Positions 51,913 through 64,000 of a DNA stretch of 64,000 nt are shown piece after piece (position 1 is the stretch's first letter; each line of letters opens with the position of its first letter). This DNA is from Macquaria australasica (taxonomy: Eukaryota; Chordata; Actinopteri; Centrarchiformes; Percichthyidae). The notes beneath the pieces were generated by a model. The model was not told the origin of the DNA, searched no databases, and saw only the letters and a list, made by a program, of their open reading frames with translations. Location: NCBI GenBank assembly GCA_005408345.1, contig SEMN01000162.1:788481-852480 (forward strand), in the 5' to 3' direction. A program made the position numbers and the translations under genes.

Positions 51913-53307
51913 ATGGCAATGCAGATCCTGTGGTCCTTGTACGTCCTGATGGTTCTGTTTTCAGTGGGTGCACTCTCCCACTCTCACAAAGACTTGCAAG
52001 GTATGACTCATGACTCAACGATGTTACTGTCCTTTTAGGCACAAAGGATAGAAAATTATTTTATTAACTCTTTTTCCCCCAGTCAAGTTTCTTTCCTTAT
52101 TGAGCTTGTTCATTTTGTCTTCCTGGTGAATTTGTTTTAAAGCGAAGTGAAGTGGCACAGTCTCTTTTCTGCTATATCAAAAGCGTCACTAACATATAAT
52201 TATGAATTACAGTATATTACGTAAACGTGACCATTTTAAAGCTGAAAAAGTAAATCCCACAAAAGGGGATTTTACTGATTACACCTTAAGCTTGCAATTG
52301 CCACCCAAGTATGCACAGAGATCTGAATGTCCTACATGAAGGGCAAGTTCAACGACACTGATGAACAGAGACGCCATCCTAATCGTTCTCTTTTTGCCTG
52401 TTGTTATGTCTTTGTCACTCACTCAAGGACTCTCCTGTGTAAATGACTTTGTCAACAATGTCAGCTGCACATGGAACAGCTCTCCGTTGGCTCCTGGTGT
52501 GGACTGTTGGATCTCTGGTGTGAAGAAAATCTGGATCTTTAAGAACAGCATGAGAGTTTCCAGCCTCAAGAAGTGAGATGTTACAGATATTATACTCATC
52601 ACTGCTTGTCATAATAATATGGATGGAAAATATTTGCTCCCTTTTCTTGGAGATTCCATGAAGAGAAAAGAGTTAATGGTAATTTTATTTTTTTTTTACC
52701 TTTTTTTTCTTAGTCAGAGCTGCAACCTGAAACAACACGGAAACTCTCCTCCAGGCTGCAGTTTTATCTTTAAAAATGAAGTAAATCACTAACATATATC
52801 ATTCATAAGAACATGCAAACATCTCATGGGTTTCTATATCTTACCCTGTTGAACCACTGTTTGATTTATGAATTTTTAGATAATGAAAAAAAAAATGTTG
52901 CATTGAAATAAAAACCCATACAATTTCTGTCTTCAATGTTTGATTGATTATATTTGGGGTCCCTCCAGGAATTCAACACTTTTGAAATCATGCCCAACAT
53001 CAGCATGGTGTGTAATGGCACGTTGGTGGAGAAACTCACAAACTACATACCATGCAGTCACAGTGAGTGGCTTTTACTTCTCCAGTAAACCTTTTTAGTT
53101 ACTCCTGAAAAGTTATTCACAAATGTGGTTATAAAAGACATTTGACATAATTTCTCATTCGCTACAAGACAATGCTGAAAAAGTCAAGACAAAATCCTGC
53201 ACAACCCTAGAATAACGTGTTCAGGAGGCCATCTGAAATATTTTATGACCAAAAAAAATGCAGCTTCTGTTCATTTTTATATTGGTGGATTAAAAAAGTG
53301 CTTTTCT

Positions 53308-53351
<44 letters not shown>

Positions 53352-55723
53352 AGTCAAAATGCATCCTCCAGGTGTTCCCAATGTCAGCAGCACTGCCAAT
53401 GAGACCTGGATAGCGTGGAGTCCAGCCAGTCCTCTCTCTTACTTATTTGAATCCCTTGACTTCCAAGTTCACGTCAAACAGAAACACCAGACATGGAAGG
53501 TGAGCGCCTATGCACATGCATGCATGAATGGACATTTTATAAAAATGCAACTCATGCCATGCTAGCGGCTCTGTGTCGCTGTAATTAGGTACAGTGGGGC
53601 TGTAAACGAAATGCTAACATCAATGACGCCAACATGCTGCTGTTTACCATGGTCACCATCTTAATTTAGCGTGTTAGCATGCTAACACTTAGCGATAAAC
53701 ACAAAGTACAGCTGAGGCTGATGGGAATATCATTAGTTTTTTCAGGTGTGTGGTAAAAAACTAAAGTACTGAACCAATTAAAATGTTGGCGCTAGATGAA
53801 AAGTTAAACCTGCAATAAGTGATTTATTTATTGATTTATTTTGCCACTTGGGGGCAGCGGAAACAACCGGTGAACACAAAATTGACATATCATCCCCTTT
53901 TAAGTTTATATGTACATACATCTGTCAGCAAACAGTTGCTCTTGTATTTTATATTCACTCCCCTTTGGCTTTACTTAGCAGTAAAGTTTCACTCGGACAG
54001 CTAAGCAATGAGCTGACACTCACTAAAAAGCTCCGTGATCACGTGAGAATCCATCTACCTCGCAAGGTGAACCATCTTGTGCAAATTTGTTTCTTCTTCT
54101 TAATCGCTGGCAGTGGTGTTATTACAGATTTTAAAAGTGACAGATATTCATATCATGCATAGGGTAATGCATTGCAAGCATCAGCTTCTCATAAGGCTTA
54201 CATGTGTCACCTTCCACTTGCTCTTAAAGGTTGGGTAGGCAGTTTTCTTTTGGCGTCACTGGGCAAAAATGCCATATTAACCATGCAGCATATTGTAATT
54301 CAAGTGGTCTAAGAGCAGACCTCTACTTCAGACGGTGAAAACCTGATTCAGTGGAGGAAAATCCTGCCAAAAATCCTGAAACTTGTGATAAATTTCCAAC
54401 ACCTCCTTTGCCTACAGCGGTGTATTGTACAAAACAACACGTCCCGGCTCCACACGGAGCTTCAGGCTCATTACGTTCGATGCCATGGCGCTCATAATGA
54501 CGAGTGGCAAAGAGGCATGATGACAAACAGTGGGGAATAACTTTTGAGTGTGTGTGGTGTACCAGCCTCTCTTCCCGCTGCTGGACGGCGTTGCAGCTGC
54601 CTCTGAAGCCTGGGGCGCTCTGCTCTGCGGCTGCGAAGCGCTGGAGGGGCGTCTTTGAGAAAACAAGTCATGGCAGGAGGGGCAGCGGTCTCGTTGAGGC
54701 TCACGCAGTGGAGAGCGAGCCCTACGAGGGATACGGATCACTGGGGAATCGGCTCCTTCTGCTGCCTGTCGAAGTTGTGGGTTTGGTGGGAGGGGCTTAG
54801 CGGAGTGATACGAGGCAGCAGAGAGAGAGGAGGAAGGTTTTGCCTAGGTTGCACACATATGTAAGACATACACATGTAAATGCAGCAGAACTGATGCTGC
54901 TCATGATTTAAATTACTTTGACGAATAATTTGAGATTCTAGTTGTGAAGATACACCCTAATTTTCATATTGTGCCAAATATTTGTTTGTTACCAGGAAGC
55001 CAGAACTCTGTCCACACAAGAGTTAGAGCTAAGAATACCTTCTTCGCAGCTAAAGGGGCAAAGCCAGGTCAGGGTGAGAGTCAAACCCACTAGGTGGCAT
55101 TATTGTGACGCGAGCCATTGGAGCAACTGGAGTCCAGTAACATCCTGGGTTGGAGCGACAGACGAGGTGTCAACACCACAGGATCAAGGTAACAACACTT
55201 TGCATTTCTAGGTTGTTTTTCACGTCAGTCTCAACATGATTACAGTTCTCATTTTAATGAGGAAATATATGTACTTTCTGGGGTCCCAAAATTATCCCAG
55301 ACCAGCTGGGAAATGTAGCCGTCCAGTCTGGTTCAGGGTCTTCACCAAGCACAGACAAATAAAGCAACATGTGGGGTTGCTTCCTTGTAGGCTCTCGTAG
55401 GGGTCTGAAGAAATACCTGTGGGTGAACTGACACGGGTAAATCAGACACAGAGGTTTGATATGTTTCTTGCAGAAAAGGCAGGTTTGAACAAGTTGTACT
55501 AGTGAATGAGTAAATACTATAGATCAGAGAGAGAACAAAAATGATTTACTTGGCCATTTTACTTGTACATGCATTTTACACATCGTAATTTCCGCTCTCT
55601 GTTTCAGAGTGGCTTCAGACATCACTGCTAATGTGGGGAGTGGTGTTCAGCTTGGGTTTAATCATTGTTGTAATGCTGGTCCGTTACAGGAGTTGCGAGA
55701 GCAGGAGGTAAGTGTAATGTTGG

Positions 55724-55802
<79 letters not shown>

Positions 55803-58117
55803 TGTCTAATCTAATGGCTCTCTTTTGCTGTTTCAGGTACCTCAAAGGGAAGCCAGTACCAAACCCTTCGAAATACTTCCACACTCTCCACTCTGTCCAC
55901 GGAGGAAATCTAAAGGTTAAAATAAATGTTCTCACCAAACATTTTACCACTATATCCTACCACATAGAACATTTTGACACATGTGCTTCAGAGACTGCAG
56001 GTGTTACCACACAATTTCATGAACTATGTATACACATAGGTAACATAACAGTCATGATCTGTTCACTTCGATTTCTTTATTTATGCTGTTGCTCTATTAT
56101 GGTAGATGGATACAAATCAATGTTCACTCACTACTCAAATACCAGCTGTTAGCTGGACCTTCTAACATTCATCTGTAATTTATCCTTCTATCATAATCTA
56201 TAAACATTGATTCAAACACAACATCACAACAATAACAGGTGCATATTTCCTGAGTAGCCTCCGTTGCAGCAGCACTGACCATAACTGATGAACGGCCTTG
56301 AAGAACAAAAGCTTTTATATTATGTTTCCTTTGTCACTGAATGTGGAGTCTGATTGCATTTCAAACAGCATTACAGCTAGACCAGAATAATGTAATGTTA
56401 GGCTAAAATAATAAAATGTCAGTAATATCAGCAGCTCACGAAAGACTGATTCACAGCCACAACAAAGGCATTAAGGTATTCACCACACTCCTGGGACACC
56501 TGGGATGCCAGAAAGTTTTTTTTTTTGTTTCTAATGGCCAACATGTCTCCCCTCTCCTAACTGGAGTACCCCAGGGTTCAATGCTGGGACCAGTTTTATT
56601 CTCATTGTACATGTTTCATGTTCACTCTTGGCTACATCATACATACCGTATGTCTGGTAACTTTAGAAACGTTCCAGTGGTGGAAGAAGTGTTGAGATCA
56701 TTTAATTATGTAAAAGTAGCAATGCCACACAATAAAAATACTCCTTTTCAATTGTAAGTCCTGCATTTAAAATCAAAGGTTTTGGAGCTTACCCCATACT
56801 GGGGACTAAAAGTTAGGATATCTCGGCCTCTGCTGCTTCAATTTTGACCATGCTTTTTAAACTCTGTCTTGTGTGAGTCCAACAACATTATGAAACTACT
56901 GCAAATGGGCATAATAGGATCCTGTGTATTCTGCCCTCACTAAGGTTGAATACTAAAGGAGGCAGAGCCTTCGCTGTTAGGGGCCCCTAAGCCATTGCTT
57001 GACCTTCTTGCCTATTTTCAGTTAGCAGTTTTGGTTCAGGTTAATAAGAAGTGCCACTCCCCCGCTCACCTGTCCCAGATTAGAAAAAAAATCAATTTTT
57101 AAACCACAAAAGAACATGCCTCTTGGTGTGGTTTTTCTGATGCTTTCATTCAAACCAAGCAAACTCACACACACACACACACAATCACATACACTTTTTC
57201 TGAAAATCCAAGTGTAACATTCGCTGTCATGTACACTAACACACTCAGTGACAATCATGACGTCAAATTTAAGAAACACACTCCACTATCTACTATCTAC
57301 TATCGTGTCATTCAGGTGTATTTTCTATTGTAAATCTCTCTTTCTTTTTCCCTAGAAATGGCTGAATCCTCTGTCAGCTCCTGAAGCATTCTTCACGGCG
57401 CAGCCAAGCGACCACTTCTCCTCGGTTGAGGTGTGTGAAAGCTGGGATGTGGTCCCCTCCACCTCTCCCTCCTCCAGCGCCACCAGCGCCCTGCTTCACT
57501 TCTGGAGCTGCCCCTCGGCTGGCTCAGACACCAGCGGGGTTGTTGACAATTTCTCCTCCTCCTCTTCGTCCTGCTTCTCTAACATGGGCTACTTCATATC
57601 CAGCTCCTCCGGCAGCTCAGCTCGAACTGACCCCGGTCCTGCCTACTTCACCTATAAGGATGATTTCCACAACCTCCACCTCTCGTTCTGCCCCTCCCTC
57701 CCCACCTCTCCAACCTATGAGAGCTTGAAGAGGGAGCCGCAGAGTCCAGACTCTGGCTTTGGCATCGGCAAGGAAGAGGAAGAGGACAAGGAAGATAAAA
57801 GGGCTGTGGATGTAGAAGGGGAGGAGGGTTCGGATGATCACCAGAGCTCTCCTCTTCTCATCCTCCCTCTCCATCTTCCTTCCCGAACATGCCCCCCCCC
57901 CTCCTCCTCTCCTCCACCCCCTCCTAATGCTCCCAGTCTAACTCAGGTATCCTCTGATAGCCAACAGGAGGATGTAGCTGTGGCAGCTGCTAGTGGTAGC
58001 TATGCGGCCTGGCCTTTGGCTGGTGCCATGTGCAGGTCTTCCTCCATGCCCGTGGAGAAAACAGGGTATCTGACCCTCAAAGAGCTGCAGACAACATTCA
58101 GCAATAAATCCATCTGA
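51913..58117 (+). CDS. il2rb: Interleukin-2 receptor beta chain
   Basis: Nine coding exons: 51913-52000, 52428-52572, 52714-52780, 52969-53062, 53354-53499, 54996-55188, 55608-55707, 55837-55915 and 57356-58117. They join in frame to give 557 residues (human IL2RB has 551). Order: signal peptide (about 1-25); first cytokine-receptor module with GLSCVNDFVNNVSCTW and paired cysteines; second module with WSNWS at about 222-226; one transmembrane helix at about 248-269 (LLMWGVVFSLGLIIVVMLV); box 1 region with KKWLNPLSAP; a serine-, acidic- and proline-rich tail of about 290 residues ending in GYLTLKELQ, which matches the STAT5-docking tyrosine at the C-terminus of mammalian IL2RB. It signals for IL-2/IL-15-type cytokines with the common gamma chain through JAK1/JAK3-STAT5. 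Microsatellites abut the acceptors of exons 5 and 8. Neighbours agree with the human IL2RB block. Confidence 0.93.
53313..53351. repeat. (GT)n microsatellite at the il2rb exon 5 acceptor
   Basis: About 19 GT units end directly at tacag, the acceptor of exon 5, so the repeat replaces the usual polypyrimidine tract. Confidence 0.95.
53800..54850. mobile_element. Dispersed repeats in il2rb intron 5
   Basis: The first part (about 53815-53930) contains ccacttgggggcagcggaaa and a run resembling 58340-58440, so at least two copies lie in this window. The second part begins near aggttgggtaggcagttttc (54229) and runs to about 54830. It is GC-rich in the middle and open on both strands for about 100 codons. 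I take it to be a non-autonomous fish repeat, not a gene; the exact ends are not clear. Confidence 0.5.
55730..55799. repeat. (GT)n microsatellite in il2rb intron 7
   Basis: About 34 GT units, 22 bases after the donor of exon 7 and 40 bases before the acceptor of exon 8. Confidence 0.95.
56500..56625 (+). pseudogene. LINE reverse-transcriptase fragment in il2rb intron 8
   Basis: One frame reads LLTGVPQGSMLGPVLFSLYM, the GVPQGS-LGP-LF box of non-LTR reverse transcriptases (CR1/L2/Rex-like). It is short and isolated, so a dead fragment. Confidence 0.8.
56675..56775. mobile_element. Truncated hAT MITE end
   Basis: Starts CAGTGGTGGAAGAAGTGTTG, the terminal sequence typical of fish hAT MITEs and close to the element at 3379. 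The other terminus is not found. Confidence 0.6.
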
Positions 58118-59830
58118 AAACTTGTGATGTATCTGGAAGAATCCCTGTTCGATCATTTAAAATTGAATGTGTTTACATCACAGGCAACCTGACTGATTGT
58201 TTTTTGTAATCTGATTGTGGATGCGAGCATCTAAAGCAGAATATATGGTGTGTTCTTGTGCAGTTTTGACTAAGAAAAATAATTGCATTTTAACAAATTC
58301 CATGATTTTAATGCTCTAAACGTACATTGATTAATTTTTGGTCACTTGGGGGAAAAAGAACAAGATGAAAGAACACAACTGACATATAATCACCTTGTTA
58401 AGTTTTTATGGCAAACATATTAGAAAACAGTTGCCTATTTACACATTCAACAGACACTGAGCTATATCAGTGTTTATTTTGAGTTGTGTTTCTGGCCACT
58501 TGATGAATGTAAGTCCAGTTGGTCTCCACCAGCTCTTGAGGGAAATATCTGGCTCTTTAGCTGCTAAATGCTCCACTGTGTCACTAACTTTGTCTGCTGT
58601 TTAGTGCTGGACAGCTAGTGTACAGTGGGTTTATTCTATTCAGTTTATGTAGCTTAATAGAAAGTGCTACAACCATTAAAGTTGTTAATTACATTTTAGT
58701 ATCAGCTTTGTGTCTTTTGCTGTAATTGTTGTTAATGTAACTCCAAATCAGCATTCGAGTTACTTTGCTTACTAAGAACAATAATTGTACAGGAATCTGT
58801 CTTCATGAGATTGGTGTAAAATGTTTCAAAAAGTCGCCCAGTTGTGTATGCTGTTCGTACACATATACTGACTGGGACTGCAGGGTGATCATTTAGCTGA
58901 TACTGTACATACTGTATGTAGCATGGCGTATAATATAATGTATTATACATGCATACCTCATTGTTGAACGTGTACAAAACTGTGGGACTCCTACAAAGTA
59001 CTTTGAACTATCCGTTTTTTTAGTTTCAGTGTGCTTTATTTGCATTAGTGCTGAAATATATCCAGAATAACATTGCAAAGCATGAAAGTAGACATTACTT
59101 TTATCTAAATGCTACTGTCAGTTATTAATGACACTGTCTTTAAAAAAAACAAAAACACAAAAATGCTATTTTGGAGTTTGCTTTTTATTACTTTAACCTA
59201 AATCTTACAAAAACATGTTGTGAGAGCTCATTAAAACGACTAATATCATTTTCTCATAAAAATAAAATGTAGCAAAAAAACAAACAAACTCTTCATTCCT
59301 GCAGGCAGATCTGTGATTTTGAAAGCAGTGAAACATGATTTAAATGTCTTTTGATTATGTAAATAGTAATAAATTACTTTTAATAAAGTACATTTGAGCA
59401 TTGCTTTAGAGTCAAATCATGAGGACACATTGTTGTACATCACTCGCTCAAACAATAAGGTGATGTTTAAGGTTATGAAACGAACCACCAGCGGCAACAT
59501 TTAAGCATTACCTTCATTGATCTGTACTTTTCTACTGTCGGCAGAACGGCAGCTGGTTTGCCACTGATGTTTTTGTGAATCATTCTCATTTTTTTGTACA
59601 TCTTTATAAAAGATTTCATGCTGTTTAAGAGATCAAATCAACACCTTTAATCATCATTAATCCTTATTTCAGAAACAGATCATCATCCATCCTACAATAT
59701 AGCTGCACCTTGTAAAGTTTACTATCCACCATAAAGAATTGTGCTAGTGTTCACAGGCATAATAGATATAGTGTAATATTTATTAGATTGCTATTTCTAG
59801 ATTCATGTAAATCATTGAGGTTGGTGGTTA
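58118..59830. other. il2rb 3' region
   Basis: An ATTAAA at 58675 is a candidate polyadenylation signal for il2rb. A fragment of the same repeat family as in il2rb intron 5 lies near 58340-58440. No further gene signal is seen. Confidence 0.4.
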
Positions 59831-59978
59831 AAGTTGCTGCTTCTGTCTCTACATATGCAGTATATTTCCGTTGCACTCAGTGACATCTGTGCAGAGACCA
59901 AACAAAATAAAACCTCTGGTAGAAATGGGTCACCCTTTGACTTCCTGTGTCGTTGTGGAATGAGGGCTGAGGGGTGGG

Positions 59979-60024
<46 letters not shown>

Positions 60025-61920
60025 TGTGCGCGCGCGCGCGTGTGTTGTTTTGAGTGTTTACATGTCCTGTCAGGTGGTCCTGGTGGTTGTGTGTGTGAGA
60101 GTGAGCGTGTGTATTAGAGTGTGGTTTGACATTTACCTCTGACACAACCAGCGACATCCGTTCATCTCACAGAGAATTTATAATATTTAGCCATGTCAGT
60201 AAGAAACCACACAAGATGTTGCTTTTCATCGGTGTTTCTCCATCTCTTCTTTCCATTTCACAAGAGCTTAACCTGTTACACGTCATACCCAAATTATGTG
60301 AAGCCACTTCACTGAATTACACAGAAATGTAGCAATATTTGTAATAAAGAGAGCACTTTTATGTGCCTGCTTAGCGTCTTGTTACTCAAAACCTATTTTG
60401 GTGGCCCATTATGCCGACCCAAATTGAAAGATTATGCAATCTAAGTAGAATTTGCATCTGTCCAGCTCTAGTTAAAGTACAGCAACAGAAGACACCACAC
60501 AAAATGCGAGTTATTCATGTACAGTACTGTAAATGTACTTACTGGGTCTTCACAGGAGAAGGTATGTTTTAATGCACACGCTAAAGAAAAACTGATCCAG
60601 TTTGAGTCAATATAGTGTCAATACAATACTGCGTTAACTTTACCCATGCTTATTTTTTTAATATTACTGTTGGGTTATTTTATTTACCCAAAAAAAAATC
60701 TGGTTATTTGGACTCAGTGTTAGACACAACAAGCTCAGGTTTTTACCTTAAAATGGTCACAAATGCATTGTTAGTTGTACAAAACAATGTTCATACGACA
60801 TTCAAAACTACAAAGGATACACATACTATTAACAATCTGTAACAAATAGTGTCCCATAGAGAAGATTGTAACAGTTTGCAAATATATTATGTTTTAGTTT
60901 CTGTAAATAACACAATAGTAATGTAATAAAATAGCACTAAGACTGAGTCAAAGTAACCCATTGTCTTGGGTTTAATTGGTGACACTATGGTTTTTTAACA
61001 TTATGGGTAAAATTAACCCAGTATTGTATCTGTGCTATCAATTTTTGACTGAATGACTATTTGCATTTATCATTTATGTCCCAGAATAGACTGAAGTATC
61101 TTTGATGCACTATGTTGATTCTACCACTAGGTGACATTAGAAAACTAAACTAAACTGAACCAGGGATTCCTCCTCCTCCTCCTCCTCCTCCTCCTCCTCC
61201 TCCTCCTCCTCCTCATCCCCCTCTTCTTCTCTCTCTGGGGTTTGTTTAGTGTTAATGCTGTCTTATCTGTTCAACCAAAAAACTAGCATCTCAATCATTT
61301 TACATTCATTCCCTGTGCCCTGATTCAATAATAATGATCTTTATCTGCTGAGTGTGCTGGCAGTGTCCATCGGGCGTTATTCCAGCTGGGTGGCTTCGCA
61401 GTCTCAGCCTGTTTGGATTTCCTCTGCTTGGTCTGTCAATCACACAGGCAGCTTTGACCCAGCTGGCCAGAAGAGATGAAAACAGAGAGAGAGAGAGAGA
61501 GAATGAAGAAAAAAAACGTGTAAATTCTGTGGAAAAACCACAGGGCTTGTTTTGGATCTAACCCACAGTGAAACAGGAGGATGTGGGGTCGGGCTGGCTG
61601 TGTGTTTCATCCTCTTTATGTGGAGCAGAAACAGAAAGCCAGACCATCGCTGTCAGGAGGAGGAGACGCAGCAGTCGCAACCACCACAGGGGCCATATTG
61701 GTGAGGGGCAACACATGAGAGAGGTTTTACCAAAGCAAGAAGGATAACCAGCGGCAGATCCATGAGCTTGTTCTGAAGAAGCGAACAGCTGTTTTTAATC
61801 AATGTATACACAAACACCAGAGCCTGTACGATTATGATCTTCTGTGATGCTCTTGTCGCAGCTGCTAGCTTGATTTTTTTCATAATGATTCTTGAACTTT
61901 CAATAGTTTCTGTTTTGCCT
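59831..61920. other. Intergenic stretch with microsatellites, no gene seen
   Basis: (TG)n at 59978-60050 passing into (CG)n, (CTC)n at 61157-61217 and (GA)n near 61480-61500. Short open frames are low-complexity or unsupported. Confidence 0.55.
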
Positions 61921-61924
61921 AAAG

Positions 61925-62583
61925 CAATACTTTGACATTTTGGGAAATGCGCTCGTTTCTTATTTTTACTTTCTTGCGGAGAGCTAGATGTGAAGATCAA
62001 TACTCTCATGTCTGCATGCTAAATGGGAAGCTAGAGCCGGAAGACTGTTAGCTTAGCTTAGCACAGAGCCTGGATAAAGGTAACACAATCCACCTATCAG
62101 CATCTCTAAAGCTCACTGATTAACGTTTTATATCTTGTTTGTTTAATCTGCATAAAAACTGAAGTGTAAAAACAAGGATTAGTTGCTATACGGGGCGTTA
62201 TGTGCCGGACTATTTCTTGGCCGGGAGCAGTTGCCAAGCAACCAGCGGAGACTCCAGGAAGTTACAGCTCCTAGCAAAGAAATAGTCCGACACATAACCC
62301 ACACGCAACCACAAATTTGTCATTTTTAAATTTCTGTTTTTGTACAGAAACAAACAAGATATAACACGCTAATTAATGAGCTTTAGAGGTGCTGGTAGGC
62401 AGATGTTGTTACCTTCGGTGAGAGCCAGGCTAGCTGTTTCCCCCTGTTTATAGTCTTTGTGCTAAGCTAAGCTAACCAACTGTTGGCGGTGGCTTAATAC
62501 TTGTTATCGAGAGCGGTATCAACCTTCTCATCTAACTCTCAGTAAGAAAGCAAATAAACCTATTTCCCAAAATGTCCAACTGT
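61925..62583. mobile_element. Foldback element with long inverted arms
   Basis: The left arm begins near gacattttgggaaatgc and the right arm ends near tatttcccaaaatgtcc. Between them gttagcttagcttagcac (62048) faces gtgctaagctaagctaac (62459), and tgaagtgtaaaaacaagg faces a related inverted stretch near 62335. A second, inner palindrome pairs gccggactatttcttgg with aaagaaatagtccgacac across 62200-62300. This is a widespread teleost repeat, about 660 bp, non-coding. Confidence 0.75.
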
Positions 62584-63374
62584 TCCTCTCAACTAGCATT
62601 ACAGCATTTACAGCCCTGCTTGCAACTTGGCTACATGTCATCATAAAAAAAAAATAATAATAAAAAGTTAATTCAGGCTGCATGTCAATTTAATGCTGAG
62701 TCATATCTAACCTCCTACAACAAAAAATGTACCTGGAGTTACAAAACATTGCAGAATTCAACAACTCTAGATAGGTATTACACAGATATGGCAGCCTACA
62801 GGGCATTCCTGATTCAAATCTACTACATTTTCACAAATGGTAATGAAATGTGTGCGTGCAGAGATGAATTTATAACCATTTGGGTTTCTCATGATGTGAG
62901 CATCAGATTTGTCAGCAAGCGTAGCTGTTTAAGACTGTGCTCGCTAACCAACTGTCCATCCTCTTTGTTTTGACGTCCGAAATTTCAACTCAACTCTGGT
63001 TTTCGACTTTGAATGCAATGCCCCATGATTATGTCAGCCACTAACAACACGTTTAGCTTTTTTGTTTTATTGTTTGTTTTTTGTTTAGGGGGGAGGGCCA
63101 TAGAAATCTGTTTCAGGCACCAAAAGTAGAGGAGAGCGCAAATATCTAATCTCCTTCTATTGATTGATTTAGCAATTCAAGCCCACACAAACCTCCACTC
63201 CTGGCAAATGGTTCACCCAGAAGGTCAAAGGTCATGGGACTCGTCATTACTCCAAGGTCAGCGAGAGGAAGAATTAGATGCATGCAATGGCATGGTGTTT
63301 GAGAGATGCTGCTGCTGGAGCTCATAAAATAGACTTCTGATTTATGACTGAAATGCTTCCAAAAGAAATACCAC

Positions 63375-63449
63375 CTGAAAGAGCACCAGAGGAGGATCAC
63401 TGCCGTCACACAGACGGAGAGAGGCAGCAGAATTATGAGCATCTGATTC
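63375..63449 (-). other. Candidate transmembrane exon of an unidentified receptor
   Basis: On the minus strand a 75-bp stretch sits between a good acceptor (ctgtctttag) and donor (cag/gtggta). It encodes a hydrophobic helix, LIILLPLSVCVTAVILLW, in phase 1 to phase 2. The il2rb transmembrane exon has the same phases. It may be the membrane exon of another type I receptor; CSF2RB lies in the same human block. No flanking exon was recognised, so the gene is not named. Confidence 0.3.
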
Positions 63450-63904
63450 CTAAAGACAGCAGATAGTAAATGTTTACACAAAGATATAGCATGATCTGCC
63501 TCACGTGGTTTCAGATGAGTCTCCTAATAGTTTACATCGGCCGGAAAACCAGAGGAATGTTCTCCTGATGTAACTCCACAACAGTCTATGAAACCTCAAC
63601 CCTCGGGACCCAACGGCGGTAATGTTCAACAGCTGTGCCTCATGTTACACGTGTGCACCAATTCCGCTTCACCCTCCTCTTGTTCTCTGACAGGACTGCG
63701 TTCTATATGCAAACAACGGCAACAGGGCTCATAAAATAGTTAGTTGGAGTTACTTCACCCTCCTCTGCATCCTCTGTGTAGGCGAGTGCATGACTGTTCA
63801 TACGTTTACACATATTGCCCCTGTGTCTCTATGCAAGAGCTTAAAAGGTTGATTTATTATTGGATCAATCTGAGGGGTCACAAGATGATTAACTAAATAG
63901 GAAA

Positions 63905-64000
63905 TAAGAAATAAGAAAGTTGCTGTTTCTAGTCTTTATGCTAAGCTAAGCTAACACAAACAGCTAACACAAGCTAACAGACAAAATACCGTATTTCCCA
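63905..64000. repeat. Start of another foldback repeat, cut by the window edge
   Basis: Contains agtctttatgctaagctaag and ends ccgtatttccca, matching the right arm of the element at 61925-62583. The rest lies outside the window. Confidence 0.6.

Noticed and set aside
54412..54800. Overlapping open frames of about 100 codons on both strands in il2rb intron 5
   Set aside because: They lie in a GC-rich dispersed repeat inside the intron, with no homology recognised and open frames on both strands.

Overview
The window is vertebrate nuclear DNA, most likely from a spiny-rayed teleost fish. The genes are split by GT-AG introns and are rich in microsatellites, hAT-type MITEs and LINE fragments. 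The single-copy genes read as fish orthologues of MPST/TST, UBE2I, a CIMIP4/TEX33-like protein and IL2RB. In human, MPST/TST, TEX33 and IL2RB lie together on 22q12.3, so 32-58 kb looks like the fish counterpart of that block with UBE2I added. No species assignment is possible from sequence reading alone.

Layout. 1-2.9 kb: a long AT-rich minisatellite (unit about 21-22 bp), followed by a DDE-integrase-family fragment and a short inverted remnant of the same minisatellite. 3.4-4.0 kb: a complete hAT MITE. 5.9-11.1 kb (minus) and 23.5-29.6 kb (plus): two intact, head-to-head copies of one unusual gene, separated by about 12 kb. Three near-identical 2.5-3.2 kb tandem units, each with a hAT MITE, fill most of that spacer. 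32.5-35.7 kb: an orphan second exon of a rhodanese gene, then a complete two-exon mpst/tst gene. 37.5-42.7 kb: ube2i. 43.5-47.3 kb: a small CIMIP4/TEX33-like gene whose last two exons sit in an exact 1193-bp tandem duplication. 51.9-58.1 kb: il2rb. 58-64 kb: repeats and a candidate transmembrane exon on the minus strand.

The most remarkable content is the duplicated gene. Its predicted protein (1568 and 1563 residues) joins a complete choline/carnitine O-acyltransferase domain, a complete type-2 (Ntn) asparaginase/isoaspartyl peptidase domain, two HIT-like domains (the first without its catalytic histidine) and a class II aminoacyl-tRNA-synthetase-like catalytic core without an anticodon-binding domain. 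Everything after the first half of the acyltransferase lies in a single exon of about 3.85 kb. Both copies are open. From about residue 515 to the end they differ at only two residues in more than 1000, whereas the 5' parts have many differences, a pattern expected from recent gene conversion between inverted arms. I do not know a characterised enzyme with this architecture. Acyl transfer, amide or isopeptide hydrolysis, nucleotidyl hydrolysis and amino-acid adenylation in one chain suggests a small-molecule or conjugate pathway acting on Asp/Asn-type substrates; this is inference.
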